Counted from the first letter of the stretch, positions 1-9,584 are shown. The stretch is 64,000 bases of DNA from JASBZA01 sp964392065 (GCA_964392065.1 CAYMOG010000002.1:1-64000), one strand, 5' to 3'. Numbers and translations: made by a program. The notes: generated by a model not told the origin, from the letters alone.

Positions 1-76
1 TAGTTCACAGGAGAAAGACTTATTATGTACGTACTGGGTGCACGGTATGTCTACGCTGTACAATGTGTAGAGATAC

Positions 77-103
77 AAAAAACCAGCCTATTCAGACTGG
101 TTT
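77..103 (-). terminator. Intrinsic terminator after the acyl-CoA synthetase gene
   Basis: Read on the minus strand, a 7-bp stem (AAACCAG/CTGGTTT) with a 10-base loop runs into a T-rich tract. It lies about 27 bases past the stop codon of the gene at 130-1872. Bases 1-76 contain no feature I can support. Confidence 0.75.
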
Positions 104-129
104 AATTGATAAAAAATAATTTATTTATC

Positions 130-1872
130 TTAATTATATTTTCGGACTATTTTCCTAGATGTGTTTTTCTCAAATTCTGTATCTCTAACATGTACTTCCT
201 TTATATGTTTATAAGTAGATACGTTTTGATTCACTTCTTTTACAATTTCTTTCATGCGATTTTCGATCGTTTCTAGGCTTGCATCTTCTCCTAGGGTCTT
301 CTCTATTTCTTCCATATTAGGAAATATTGTAGCGATTACAAGCAAGTCATTATTACGATGTTCACGGCTAGAGACGACAGACTCTTCAATTTCTGGATAC
401 TTATTTAATAGGAATTCCAATTCTTCTGGGAAAATATTCTTGCCGTTCTTGGTTACTATGACGTTTTTCTTCCGCCCTGTAATTATAATAAAACCGTCTT
501 CGTCAATATAGCCTAAATCGCCCGTATGAAACCAGCCATCTTGCAAGGCTTTTGCTGTAAGTTCTTCGTCTCCATAATATCCGAGCATAATGTTATCGCC
601 AGTAGCGATGAATTCACCGATACCTTCTTCATCCGGATCTTTTACCTTCACTTGTGTCTCTGGCAAGGGCAAGCCTGCAGATTCATTCTTGTATGCCACA
701 TCACGATTAAGGGCTAGAATGGGACCACATTCGGTTAAGCCATAGCCCTGAACAGCAAGAATTCCAAAATCATTAAAATCTTGGAGCACTTGTGGATCAA
801 TAGCAGCACCACCAGCAATGAATAATCTTAAGTGGCCGCCTAATGCTTCATGGATATCTTTGAAAATAGATTTTCTGAGGTCTATACCTATTTTACGTAG
901 AAAACGGGTGAGTTTGATACCGAATTCGACTTTTTTTCGCATACCTTTCTTATCAATATTGGACCATATTTTCTTATGGAAGGATTCCATGATTAGAGGG
1001 ACTGCTAAGAGTAAAGTGGTTTGGCTTTCCTTGAGATTGTCTACGATATAACGTAAACCTTCTGCTTCCGCAATACTGTTACCACGATAGATCTGACATA
1101 GAAACCCACATGTACATTCGTACGTATGATGTATAGGTAAGATGGACAAGACCGTATCATCATTTATATATAGCATTTCGGTCATGCCCATAAGATTAGC
1201 CGCGATAGTGCCATGGGAATGCATAACCGCCTTGGGTTGATCGGTGGTACCCGATGTAAATAGCATTATTCGCATTTCATCAGGATCAATTTCACAATCT
1301 AGATAGTCGTTGTACTTATCTTCAAGTAAGTAATTACCTTCTTCTTTTAATCTTGTAAAAGAGTATTCCATAGCGTCATTTCCAGAGACACTACGCATTG
1401 CAAAATTGTTTTCTTCATCTGCATAAGTATCAAACATTACTAATGTTTTTAAGAAGTCTAGTCCTCTTGAGGCTTCCAAGGCTGTTTCTCTGAGCTTAGG
1501 TGAATAGATCAGAACCGAAACTTGTGCTCTTTCGAGCATTCTGCGAATTTCATTGGCAGTTAATGCTTTGTCCAAAGGAACAACAACTCCTGCACCATTT
1601 ACAATGGCTAGGTAAGATACATACCACTCATAACGGGTTTCGGATAAGATAGCTACTCTTTCTTGATTTTGGACGCCTAGCTCATAGAGCTTAGTTCCGA
1701 AGGCATCCACATCGTTTCCAAATTCTTGGTATGTCGTAGGTACGTAAGGTTCTCCTTTAACTGGCTTGCTTAGAAAAGCATTCTTAGCAGCATAGTTTTT
1801 GACACTACCACGAAGCATTTCTCGTAAGTCTTTAATTTCTCTAACATCATAGAGATTGTCATAATTTCCCAT
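130..1872 (-). CDS. AMP-forming acyl-CoA synthetase (long-chain fatty acid-CoA ligase type)
   Basis: ANL-superfamily adenylating enzyme of 580 residues that should activate a carboxylic acid, probably a fatty acid, to its acyl-CoA through an acyl-AMP intermediate. Visible motifs are the P-loop FTSGTTDQPK near residue 205 (Asp replaces the usual Gly after the second Thr), GYGLTECGP near 376, GWFHTGDLG near 446, the hinge motif TGRKKNVIVTKNGKN near 465, and a C-terminal KNTSRKIVRK that carries the likely catalytic Lys. No signal peptide or membrane segment is obvious. The ATG at 1872 follows AAGGGG with 6-base spacing. It is a single-gene unit with its own terminator. The acyl chain specificity cannot be read from the sequence. 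Confidence 0.88.
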   Translation of the reverse strand: MGNYDNLYDVREIKDLREMLRGSVKNYAAKNAFLSKPVKGEPYVPTTYQEFGNDVDAFGTKLYELGVQNQERVAILSETRYEWYVSYLAIVNGAGVVVPLDKALTANEIRRMLERAQVSVLIYSPKLRETALEASRGLDFLKTLVMFDTYADEENNFAMRSVSGNDAMEYSFTRLKEEGNYLLEDKYNDYLDCEIDPDEMRIMLFTSGTTDQPKAVMHSHGTIAANLMGMTEMLYINDDTVLSILPIHHTYECTCGFLCQIYRGNSIAEAEGLRYIVDNLKESQTTLLLAVPLIMESFHKKIWSNIDKKGMRKKVEFGIKLTRFLRKIGIDLRKSIFKDIHEALGGHLRLFIAGGAAIDPQVLQDFNDFGILAVQGYGLTECGPILALNRDVAYKNESAGLPLPETQVKVKDPDEEGIGEFIATGDNIMLGYYGDEELTAKALQDGWFHTGDLGYIDEDGFIIITGRKKNVIVTKNGKNIFPEELEFLLNKYPEIEESVVSSREHRNNDLLVIATIFPNMEEIEKTLGEDASLETIENRMKEIVKEVNQNVSTYKHIKEVHVRDTEFEKNTSRKIVRKYN

Positions 1873-1905
1873 AGTTAACCCCTTAAAAGATTTTAATTTT
1901 TATTC

Positions 1906-1911
1906 ATTATA
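1906..1911 (-). promoter_or_regulatory. Candidate -10 box for the acyl-CoA synthetase gene
   Basis: A perfect TATAAT on the minus strand lies 34 bases before the start codon. No good -35 hexamer sits at normal spacing, so activator dependence is possible. About 50 bases upstream are two copies of TTAACATG (1958-1965 and 1969-1976) with an 11-bp period, a candidate regulator site. Confidence 0.35.
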
Positions 1912-2026
1912 CTTCACTAGAGCCATGGAATGAGTACATCCAGGTGTTTCAGTGAGATTAACATGATTTTAACATGTTTCTGAATGATTTATGATATTTA
2001 TATTGTTGTTTAATAGGAATATAAAT

Positions 2027-2055
2027 TAAAAAGTGCCTCCTATTACGGGAGGCAC
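2027..2055 (-). terminator. Intrinsic terminator after the M18 aminopeptidase gene
   Basis: Minus-strand hairpin GTGCCTCC/GGAGGCAC (8-bp perfect stem, 7-base loop) followed by TTTTT. It lies 14 bases past the stop codon of the upstream gene. Confidence 0.9.
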
Positions 2056-2068
2056 TAGTGATGGATGA

Positions 2069-3625
2069 TTAAGCAATGTTTTCAATAAAAGCTCTATACG
2101 CTTGATAAGTGGAATATAAATCAAGTTTATGGATAATTTCGTTAGGAGCATGCATATTCAAAACGGGTACGCCACAATCTATAACATGCATACCGCGGTT
2201 GGCATAGTTTAAAGCGATGGTTCCACCACCACCTTGATCGACCTTGCCTAATTCGCCGGTTTGCCAGGGTACATTCTGGGCATCCATAAGATGAGCCACT
2301 TGAGAGAAAAACTCTGCATTAGCATCGTTGGAACCTCCCTTACCCCTTACTCCTGTGTATTTCGTAAGGGCAACGCCATGCCCCATATAGCACACATTCT
2401 TAGGATCCACTGTGCTGGGGAAGTTCGGATCGTAGCCCACTGTTACATCAGTGGAGAGCATATGGGAATTTTCTAGCGCTTTGAAAAAACCTAGAACATC
2501 ATAGCTGCCTTCGACTTTGGCATAAATTTCCATTAAGAAGTTTTCATAAGATTGGGATTGGGCTCCGGTATTTCCCTGGCTTCCTACTTCTTCTTTATCC
2601 GTGAGAATCATAACCGCCGTACGTTCGCCTTTGTTTTTGGCTGCGATGGCACGAAGCGCTGGATAAGCACATACCCGATCATCATGGCCATAACCAGCTA
2701 GGAAACTACGATCGAATCCTAGGTCTCTTGTTTTATCCGCAGGTACTGCCGTAATCTCGGCCGTAATGAGATCACGTTCCGTAATATTATACTTAGTCTT
2801 TAAGATTTGTAATAGACCAAGCTTGAAGCGTTGAGAAACATCTTTATGGGCAATAGGACGTCCGCCTACCAATATGTTTAGCTCTTCGCCTGTAATAACT
2901 TCAGAGGCTTTTTTCTGCATTTGATCGGCAGACAGATGGATAAGAAGGTCTGAGATCATGAAAATAGGATCTTCGTCATCTTCCCCAATACGAAAATCTA
3001 TAACGGAACCGTCTTTGCGAACAACGGTGCCATGGAGTGCCAGAGGAATCGTAGTCCACTGGTATTTTTTCACACCACCATAATAATGGGTTTTGAAAAA
3101 TGCCATGTCTCCTTCTTCGTATAGAGGTCTAGGTTTTAAGTCGATTTTGGGCGAGTCAATATGTGCGCCTAGAATAGCAAAGCCGTCACGTATGGACGCT
3201 TCACCGATAACGGCTGCTACGAGACCTTTGCCATGGATTGATTTATAAACTTTATCACCTGCTTGTAAGCTATCTGCTTCATCAAGAGATGTAAATCCTA
3301 AGGCACTTAATAAGGTTATACCTTCTTTAACTGCTTCTCTTTCTGTTTTGGATTTATCTAAGAAAATACGATAATCTTCCGCAAAACTAAAGGCGGATTG
3401 AATAGTTTGTTTATCATAGATATCGTAAAGATGCTCATGTTTATTAAGCAAGTCTTCTTCTAATTTCTTCCCTTCGGATAGTTTGGCTTCCGATTTATTT
3501 TCTTCCGTTGATTGTACGTGAAAGATTTGACTTAGTTCATCTAAACTAGGTGCTGTAGCAGACGATTCAAAGTTCTTATCTTCTAGAGAGAGCCCTTGCT
3601 CTGTAGTTAAATCATTTTCTAACAT
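2069..3625 (-). CDS. M18-family aminopeptidase
   Basis: Zinc-dependent cytosolic aminopeptidase of peptidase family M18 (aspartyl aminopeptidase / aminopeptidase I group), 518 residues, expected to remove N-terminal residues from peptides. Metal-site motifs are present: GAHIDSPKIDLKPRP near residue 150, GYGHDDRVCAYPALRA near 310, DKEEVGSQGNTGAQS near 345, and a C-terminal LNMHAPNEIIHKLD. The first 60-70 residues are a charged, Ser/Glu/Lys-rich extension that makes the protein longer than the roughly 430-470 residues usual for the family. The ATG at 3625 follows CGAGGAA. It is a monocistronic unit with its own promoter and terminator. The exact substrate preference is not readable. Confidence 0.9.
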   Translation of the reverse strand: MLENDLTTEQGLSLEDKNFESSATAPSLDELSQIFHVQSTEENKSEAKLSEGKKLEEDLLNKHEHLYDIYDKQTIQSAFSFAEDYRIFLDKSKTEREAVKEGITLLSALGFTSLDEADSLQAGDKVYKSIHGKGLVAAVIGEASIRDGFAILGAHIDSPKIDLKPRPLYEEGDMAFFKTHYYGGVKKYQWTTIPLALHGTVVRKDGSVIDFRIGEDDEDPIFMISDLLIHLSADQMQKKASEVITGEELNILVGGRPIAHKDVSQRFKLGLLQILKTKYNITERDLITAEITAVPADKTRDLGFDRSFLAGYGHDDRVCAYPALRAIAAKNKGERTAVMILTDKEEVGSQGNTGAQSQSYENFLMEIYAKVEGSYDVLGFFKALENSHMLSTDVTVGYDPNFPSTVDPKNVCYMGHGVALTKYTGVRGKGGSNDANAEFFSQVAHLMDAQNVPWQTGELGKVDQGGGGTIALNYANRGMHVIDCGVPVLNMHAPNEIIHKLDLYSTYQAYRAFIENIA

Positions 3626-3668
3626 AATTAATTTCCTCGTTTCTATTATCTATAAGATAACGGTTACT

Positions 3669-3696
3669 ATTTTAGCATGTAAATATTAACCTGCAA
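3669..3696 (-). promoter_or_regulatory. Candidate promoter of the M18 aminopeptidase gene
   Basis: Minus strand: TTGCAG, 16-bp spacer, TAAAAT, with a TGC just before the -10 (extended -10 type). It lies 44 bases upstream of the ATG, between divergently transcribed genes. Confidence 0.45.
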
Positions 3697-3759
3697 ATAT
3701 CTAGCAAAATAAACAAAAAAATATGTAAATTTGTTGTATTATAAACAAAGGAGGTTCTT

Positions 3760-4641
3760 ATGCTTAATATCATCGATGCACATAACCATTGCTCGGAATT
3801 CTCACCCGATGCTTCTCAGCCATTGGCAAATCGTCTTGTTGAAGCAGAAGCATTAGGTCTAGGTGGACTTGTTATAACGGATCATTTTGACAAGCGCATA
3901 AATGAAACAATATATCAAGAGGACTTTCAAGTTATTGATTTAGAACCTCTACAGGGAGAATGGACCTTCCACTTCCCTACTTATATGAATCGTATGACCC
4001 AAGAACAAGCAAGAATTGCTCAAGAGAATAAAGCATTTAAATTATTAATCGGAGTTGAACTAGGGTATCACCCTGCTTTGGCCAAAGCTTTTAAACAATG
4101 TGTAGAATATTATGCCCAACTCGATTCTATTATAGGATCCGTTCATAATTTGCGTTATAAAGGATTCTCCTCAATTAGAGAATTATACAAACGTGGCAAA
4201 ACATTTGCCTATGCATTGTATTTGGAAGCGCTCGCAGAAATGGTAGAAGATATGCCGTTTATTAATGTCTTAGGTCATTTCGACTATATTGCTCGTTATA
4301 ATCATTTTACCGATAAGAAATTGTTATACAAAGATTTCCCAGATGCCTTTGACCATTTATTTCATAAGATTATCGAACGTGATATCGCTTTGGAAATAAA
4401 TACATCGAGCCAGAGGCAACGTGACGAGGACGGGAAGCCTCTAGGTTTAATTGATGATGAAATCTTAAGTCGCTATATGGAACTAGGCGGAGATAAAATT
4501 GTTTTATCTTCGGATGCCCATCATGAAGGTAAAGTAGGATTAGATTTTTACGAGAATGTCATGCAGCTAGAGGCCTTGGGATGTACGCAATTAACCTATT
4601 TCGAGAAACGTAAGCCCTATTTCACACCAATTAATACTTAA
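3760..4641 (+). CDS. PHP-domain phosphatase (histidinol-phosphatase HisJ-like)
   Basis: Metal-dependent PHP-fold phosphoesterase of 293 residues. Metal-ligand motifs appear in family order: DAHNHCSEFSPDA near residue 6, VITDHFD near 45, GVELGYH near 107, SVHN near 135, LGHFDYIARY near 178, and the C-terminal SSDAHH near 250. This layout matches the HisJ-type histidinol-phosphate phosphatases. No other his gene is nearby, so the true substrate may differ. The ATG follows a strong AAGGAGG with 5-base spacing. One of only two plus-strand genes here. Its stop codon overlaps the stop codon of convergent rarA within the shared TTAA. Confidence 0.82.
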   Translation: MLNIIDAHNHCSEFSPDASQPLANRLVEAEALGLGGLVITDHFDKRINETIYQEDFQVIDLEPLQGEWTFHFPTYMNRMTQEQARIAQENKAFKLLIGVELGYHPALAKAFKQCVEYYAQLDSIIGSVHNLRYKGFSSIRELYKRGKTFAYALYLEALAEMVEDMPFINVLGHFDYIARYNHFTDKKLLYKDFPDAFDHLFHKIIERDIALEINTSSQRQRDEDGKPLGLIDDEILSRYMELGGDKIVLSSDAHHEGKVGLDFYENVMQLEALGCTQLTYFEKRKPYFTPINT

Positions 4642-5951
4642 CCTTCGTTTAAGATACTTCTAATTTTTTCTAACCAAGATTTAATATTTTTTTCATAGCC
4701 ATGATTAGTGGGTTCGTAGTATACAGTGCCTTCCATTCGACTTGGCATGAATTCGAGTGGCGCTATTGCATTAGGGTAATCATGGGCGTATTTATAACCT
4801 TGGCCGTAATTTAATTGCTCTGCCATCTCCTCTGTCACAGCGTTTCGAAGATAAAAAGGTATTTCACCAATATTCTTATTTTGCACATCCGAGAGTGCTT
4901 GGTTAATCGCTAGATAAGAACGGTTAGATTTAGGGCTTGTTGCCAGCATGACAACGGCTTGAGCTAATAGAATACGTCCTTCTGGCATACCAATACGTTC
5001 TACACCCTGCCAGGCAGCAATAGCAACACTTAGGGCCTGAGGATTCGCCATTCCGATATCTTCTGAAGCGGAAATGACGAGACGTCTGGCAATGAAGTCT
5101 GGATCCTCTCCTGCCTCTAGCATTTTGGCCATATAGAGTAATGCAGCATCGACATTGGAGCCTCTTATTGATTTAATAAATGCAGAGATTGTGTCATAGT
5201 GCTCTTCGCCATCCTTGTCATAGCGAATAGGTTTCTTCTGTATACATTCAGAAATAATCTCGAGATTAATTTCTAAACCGTCTTGTGTCGAGAATTTTGA
5301 GCTTTGTACGGCCAATTCGATAGCATTAAGTGCGCTTCTAGCATCACCACTAGACATTTCTGCCAAAAAGTCTAAGGCATCTTCCATTATTGTAACGTTT
5401 CTTCCTCCGTAACCTCTCTCTGAATCTTCTAGGCTACTGCGAATAAGTTTCTTAATATCTTCTTTAGTAAGTGGATAAAGTTGAAAAACGGAAGATCTAG
5501 AGATTAAGGCTTTATTTACTTCAAAATAAGGATTTTCTGTTGTGGCACCAATCAGAATAATACTGCCATCTTCTACCGATGGTAGTAGTGCGTCTTGCTG
5601 GGATTTATTAAATCGATGGATCTCATCAATAAAAAGCAAGGTCTTCCCTTCTGGAGTAAGAAGATAGTTTCGTGTATCGTTTATGATTTCTCTTATATCT
5701 TTTACTCCAGAGGTGACCGCATTTATTTTTCTAAACTTGGATTTACTCGTATTGGCAATGATTCTGGCTAGAGACGTTTTGCCTGTCCCAGGTGGGCCGA
5801 AGAGAATAATAGAGCTAAGCTGATCCGTTTCCAACATACGGCGCAGCATCTTCCCTTCTCCTAGTATATGCTCTTGCCCAACATACTCTTCAATGGTTCG
5901 AGGAGACATGCGATAAGCTAGAGGTTCATTTTTATTTACTGCTTGGTTCAA
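4638..5951 (-). CDS. rarA: Replication-associated recombination ATPase RarA (MgsA)
   Basis: AAA+ ATPase of 437 residues related to clamp loaders, acting at stalled or broken replication forks. Walker A is GPPGTGKTS near residue 52. Walker B is FIDEIHRF near 105, followed by sensor 1 GATTENP and the Arg-finger region SRSSVF. The C-terminal MgsA/RarA oligomerisation region has the typical SNRSYLAINQAL. The reading frame begins with TTG at 5951, preceded by AGGA. The next ATG (residue 15) would delete the conserved PLAYRM segment, so TTG is preferred. The gene follows glyA with 10 bases between. Confidence 0.93.
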   Translation of the reverse strand: MNQAVNKNEPLAYRMSPRTIEEYVGQEHILGEGKMLRRMLETDQLSSIILFGPPGTGKTSLARIIANTSKSKFRKINAVTSGVKDIREIINDTRNYLLTPEGKTLLFIDEIHRFNKSQQDALLPSVEDGSIILIGATTENPYFEVNKALISRSSVFQLYPLTKEDIKKLIRSSLEDSERGYGGRNVTIMEDALDFLAEMSSGDARSALNAIELAVQSSKFSTQDGLEINLEIISECIQKKPIRYDKDGEEHYDTISAFIKSIRGSNVDAALLYMAKMLEAGEDPDFIARRLVISASEDIGMANPQALSVAIAAWQGVERIGMPEGRILLAQAVVMLATSPKSNRSYLAINQALSDVQNKNIGEIPFYLRNAVTEEMAEQLNYGQGYKYAHDYPNAIAPLEFMPSRMEGTVYYEPTNHGYEKNIKSWLEKIRSILNEG

Positions 5952-5961
5952 ACGTTTAGTC

Positions 5962-7212
5962 CTATCCTTCCATTAAACCTGGATACAGAGGGTGTTTTTC
6001 ACAAAGCAATTGTACCTTATGAATATTTTCGTCTTTATTCTCTTCGAAATGATGGATAGCATCGTAAATAATCCCAGCGATTTCATCCATTTCCTCTGTA
6101 GTGAAACCACGGGTAGTCAATGCAGGTGTACCAATACGCACACCAGAGGTTACAGTAGGTTTCGCTTCATCAAAAGGTATAGAATTCATGTTAACCGTGA
6201 TACCATAAGCATCTAAGCGATCTTGTAGTTCTTTACCACTAATTCCATCCTGTCTTAGGTCCACAAGGAGAAGATGCGTATCTGTGCCGTTGGCCACGAG
6301 TTTAACACCTCGATTCATTAGGCCTGCTGCCAAAGCTTGGGCGTTCTGAATAACCTGTTTCTGATATTGTACGAAATCTTCGCTAAGCGCTTCTCGGAAG
6401 GCGACGGCTTTGGCCGCAATGACATGCATGAGAGGGCCACCTTGTAAGCCTGGGAATACGGCTGAATTAATTTTCTTAATATATTTCTTCTTGCATAAAA
6501 TAACGCCACCACGAGGGCCTCGTAGTGTTTTGTGGGTAGTACTTGTTACGAAATCGGCGTATGGGACAGGGCTAGGATGTAATTTTGCAGCTACTAAACC
6601 TGCTATGTGGGCCATATCTACAAATAGTAAGCAAGAGACTTCATCGGCTATTTCTCTCATCCTTTTGAAATCTATTGTTCTAGGATAGGCGGATGCACCT
6701 ACTACGAGAATCTTAGGTTGGAAGGCTTTAGCCTTTTCGAGAAGAGCATCATAATCTATAGTTTCTGTTTCTGGGTCGACACCATAGGAATCGAAATTAT
6801 ATAGAATTCCAGAGAAGTTTTTAGCCATGCCATGGGTGAGATGGCCACCATGTGAGAGATCCATACCGAGTACCTTATCGCCCGGTTCTAACATACTCAT
6901 ATAGACCGCCATATTGGCTTGAGAACCGGAATGAGGCTGAACATTGACCGCTTCTGCCCCGAAGAGCTCCATGAGCCTTTCTTTTGCCAGATTCTCTGCA
7001 ATATCTACATATTCGCAGCCACCGTAGTAACGTCGGCCAGGGTAACCTTCTGCGTATTTATTGGTCATAACTGAGCCTTGTGCCAGCATAACTTCTTCGG
7101 AAGTGAAGTTTTCGGATGCAATCATTTCCAGTTTATTATTCTGACGTTGTAACTCCAACTTAATGGATTCATAAATCTGGGGATCCTTCTCTTTTAACTG
7201 CTGATAATTCAT
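5962..7212 (-). CDS. glyA: Serine hydroxymethyltransferase
   Basis: PLP enzyme interconverting serine and glycine with tetrahydrofolate, the main source of one-carbon units. It fits with folD and fmt elsewhere in the window. Typical motifs are the N-terminal IASENFTS, YAEGYPGRRYYGGCE, the PLP-binding HSGSQAN, FVDMAHIAGLVAA, and the PLP-Lys motif TTTHKTLRGPRGG. Length (416 residues) is normal. I chose the ATG at 7212 because GAGGAG lies 7 bases upstream. A GTG at 7227 would add five residues but has no ribosome-binding site. It follows thiI by 11 bases and is probably co-transcribed. Confidence 0.96.
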   Translation of the reverse strand: MNYQQLKEKDPQIYESIKLELQRQNNKLEMIASENFTSEEVMLAQGSVMTNKYAEGYPGRRYYGGCEYVDIAENLAKERLMELFGAEAVNVQPHSGSQANMAVYMSMLEPGDKVLGMDLSHGGHLTHGMAKNFSGILYNFDSYGVDPETETIDYDALLEKAKAFQPKILVVGASAYPRTIDFKRMREIADEVSCLLFVDMAHIAGLVAAKLHPSPVPYADFVTSTTHKTLRGPRGGVILCKKKYIKKINSAVFPGLQGGPLMHVIAAKAVAFREALSEDFVQYQKQVIQNAQALAAGLMNRGVKLVANGTDTHLLLVDLRQDGISGKELQDRLDAYGITVNMNSIPFDEAKPTVTSGVRIGTPALTTRGFTTEEMDEIAGIIYDAIHHFEENKDENIHKVQLLCEKHPLYPGLMEG

Positions 7213-7223
7213 AGGGTTTCTCC

Positions 7224-8426
7224 TCACTTAATTGTTAAGATTTCTCTTTTATTAAATCCATCCTGGATTAGTGCTTCAATATCTAAATCACGTTCTGCTA
7301 TTTCGGTATCTTTCATCGTAGGTCTTGTTTTAGGGTGTTTCGCTACGAATACAGTACAGCAGTCTTCATAGGGAAGAATAGAGGTTTCATAGGTACCAAT
7401 CTTCCTTGCAATATCTACTGTAAAGTCTTTATCCATTCCAATGAGTGGGCGAAATACGGGCATATCTACAACGGAGTTTGTAGTACACAATGCTTCTAGA
7501 GTTTGACTGGCAACTTGTCCTAAGCTCTCACCGGTAACTAGAGCTTTGGCTCCACTTTCTTCTGCAATACGTGCGGCTATTTGCATCATAATTCTTCGCA
7601 TTGTAATAGTCATCATATCACCTGGGGAATTCTGCCTTAAATTGACTTGTATATCCGTGAAGTTAACGATATGAAGTTTTATAGGTCCTGTGTATTTACT
7701 AATGATTTTAGCAAGGGAAATTACCTTCTCCTTTGCCTCGTCTGATGTGAAGGGAAAACTATGATAATATACAGCATTTAGTTCAACGCCTCTTGAAGCC
7801 ATCAAATAGCCTGCTACAGGGGAGTCAATACCACCGGATAAGAGTAAAGTAGCTTTGCCTCCCGTCCCTACAGGTAATCCCTTAATTCCGTGATGGATGT
7901 TGGCGTAGATATAGAAACTATCGCGCACTTCAATATACAAATAGAAATCTGGATTATGGACATCTACGGATAAATTAGGATACTGTTTTAAAATATGAGA
8001 ACCTATAACTCTACCAATTTCAGGAGAAGTTAACGGGAAGGATTTATCGCCTCTTCTAGCTTCTACCTTAAATGTAACCTTGTCCTTATTGAATCGAGCT
8101 ATCTCTTCTTCTACTATGGTCAGCGCTTCCGCCTTGAGCGCTTCGAAATCTGTGGACGCCATTTTGGTCACAATACTAGAAGACACGATGCCGAAAACAG
8201 AAGTTGAGATATCTAACGCTTCTGCAATTTTCTCTTCGGATTTGGATTCCTCATCCAATGCTTCTATCCATAGTCTAGATTCTCGACTATAGGTCTTGAA
8301 ATTCCCTACAGCGTTCAAACGGATTTGTAAATTCTTCAATATACGGTCTGTGTAGTGCTTACGGTTTAAACCCTTGAGAGCGACTTCGCCGATACGAACT
8401 AAAATTAAACTTTCTTTATTTGTCAT
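7224..8426 (-). CDS. thiI: tRNA 4-thiouridine sulfurtransferase ThiI
   Basis: Uses sulfur from a cysteine desulfurase to make 4-thiouridine at position 8 of tRNA, and may supply sulfur for thiamine synthesis. The 400 residues comprise an N-terminal ferredoxin-like plus THUMP region (about 1-165) and a PP-loop adenylation domain with LLSGGIDSPVAGYL near 195. There is no C-terminal rhodanese domain, as is usual in Firmicutes. The immediately upstream neighbour is a NifS-like cysteine desulfurase, the classical partner, only 15 bases away. The ATG at 8426 follows AAGAGG. Confidence 0.94.
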   Translation of the reverse strand: MTNKESLILVRIGEVALKGLNRKHYTDRILKNLQIRLNAVGNFKTYSRESRLWIEALDEESKSEEKIAEALDISTSVFGIVSSSIVTKMASTDFEALKAEALTIVEEEIARFNKDKVTFKVEARRGDKSFPLTSPEIGRVIGSHILKQYPNLSVDVHNPDFYLYIEVRDSFYIYANIHHGIKGLPVGTGGKATLLLSGGIDSPVAGYLMASRGVELNAVYYHSFPFTSDEAKEKVISLAKIISKYTGPIKLHIVNFTDIQVNLRQNSPGDMMTITMRRIMMQIAARIAEESGAKALVTGESLGQVASQTLEALCTTNSVVDMPVFRPLIGMDKDFTVDIARKIGTYETSILPYEDCCTVFVAKHPKTRPTMKDTEIAERDLDIEALIQDGFNKREILTIK

Positions 8427-8441
8427 TTTTTCCTCTTATTT

Positions 8442-9581
8442 CTATAGCCCTTGCCATTGTCTAAGGGTTGTTACTTCATTTTCTAATAGGATACAGAATT
8501 TTTCAATCTCTTCAGGGGTATTTGAACCATCTAGACTAATTCTTATGGAGCCCTCAGCTTGGATCCTAGGCATAGCGATGGCTTCTAATACATGGGATAT
8601 GCGCCCAGAGCGTGCTTGGCAGGCGGAGGATGTAGATATGAATACTTCCTTGGCCTCTAACATATGTAGTATAGTCTCTCCTCTTAGGCCTGGGAAGGAC
8701 ACGTTCATAATTTCAGGTATTGAATGGGGGAAGTTAATAATCCCTCCCAAGCGTTCAATATGATTAGCAAGCTTATCTCTAAACTTCTGGGTACGGGCTT
8801 TTCTAACGGTGAAACTCTCCTTCTGCATTCTAGATGCCATAGCCATGGCCCTAAGCCCTGCTAAATTCTCAGTACCTGAGCGCATATTATTTTGCTGACC
8901 TCCACCGTGAATGAGCGGAGTGGGTAAGCTTTTACCACGAAAATACAGTAAGCCGTTTCCCTTGGGCCCATGAATTTTATGGCCGCTGAAAATGGCGAAA
9001 TCTACGTCAATCTTACGCATGGAGAATTCAACTTTACCCCAAGCTTGAACGAAATCTCCTAAGATAAATGCATTGGGTGCTCGTTCTCTAATCAAAGCAC
9101 AGATTTTCTCAATAGCTTGCAGCGTACCACTTTCATTATTCACATAAAGTATGTTGACTAATAAAGTCTTATTATTAAGTACAGAAGATAATTCTTCTAG
9201 GTCATACTTAGTTTCTTTTGTTGGTTTTAAATAAGAGACCTGAGCGCCCAAGGATTCAATACTTTCCAAGGGTTTTAGCGTACAGTCATGATCAGAAGCC
9301 AGACAAACAAAATGATTTAATCTTCTTCCATATTGCTGAAATAAGCCTTTTATAACATGGTTGGATGCTTCAGTTGCTCCAGAAGTATGAATGAGTTCAT
9401 CGGGAGAACAGTCTAAATCTTGGGCCAAAGATTGGAATTCCGATGTGATTTTACGGGCAAGGTCTTTGGCTACCTTATAGGAGGACGATGGATTGAAAAA
9501 TTCTTCGTCCATACTAAGAGCTTGTACTTCTGTTACTTCTTTATAAGGCTTCGTCGTTGCTGCATGGTCTAAATAAATCAT
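8442..9581 (-). CDS. Cysteine desulfurase (NifS/IscS family, ThiI partner)
   Basis: PLP-dependent enzyme that removes sulfur from cysteine as a protein persulfide, 379 residues. The N-terminal MIYLDHAATTKP, the PLP-Lys motif FSGHKIHGPKGNG near residue 200, and the mobile-loop catalytic Cys in STSSACQARSG near 325 are all seen. Its position directly upstream of thiI, with no iscU or suf genes nearby, points to the dedicated tRNA-thiolation desulfurase known as NifZ in Bacillus rather than a general Fe-S desulfurase. The ribosome-binding site is weak, and it lies 3 bases after the preceding aminotransferase, so translation may be coupled. Confidence 0.9.
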   Translation of the reverse strand: MIYLDHAATTKPYKEVTEVQALSMDEEFFNPSSSYKVAKDLARKITSEFQSLAQDLDCSPDELIHTSGATEASNHVIKGLFQQYGRRLNHFVCLASDHDCTLKPLESIESLGAQVSYLKPTKETKYDLEELSSVLNNKTLLVNILYVNNESGTLQAIEKICALIRERAPNAFILGDFVQAWGKVEFSMRKIDVDFAIFSGHKIHGPKGNGLLYFRGKSLPTPLIHGGGQQNNMRSGTENLAGLRAMAMASRMQKESFTVRKARTQKFRDKLANHIERLGGIINFPHSIPEIMNVSFPGLRGETILHMLEAKEVFISTSSACQARSGRISHVLEAIAMPRIQAEGSIRISLDGSNTPEEIEKFCILLENEVTTLRQWQGL

Positions 9582-9584
9582 TTT

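Noticed and set aside
25..105. 26-codon plus-strand ORF with an AGGAG-like site
   Set aside because: Too short, no recognisable protein, and its end overlaps the terminator hairpin of the minus-strand gene. Likely chance.
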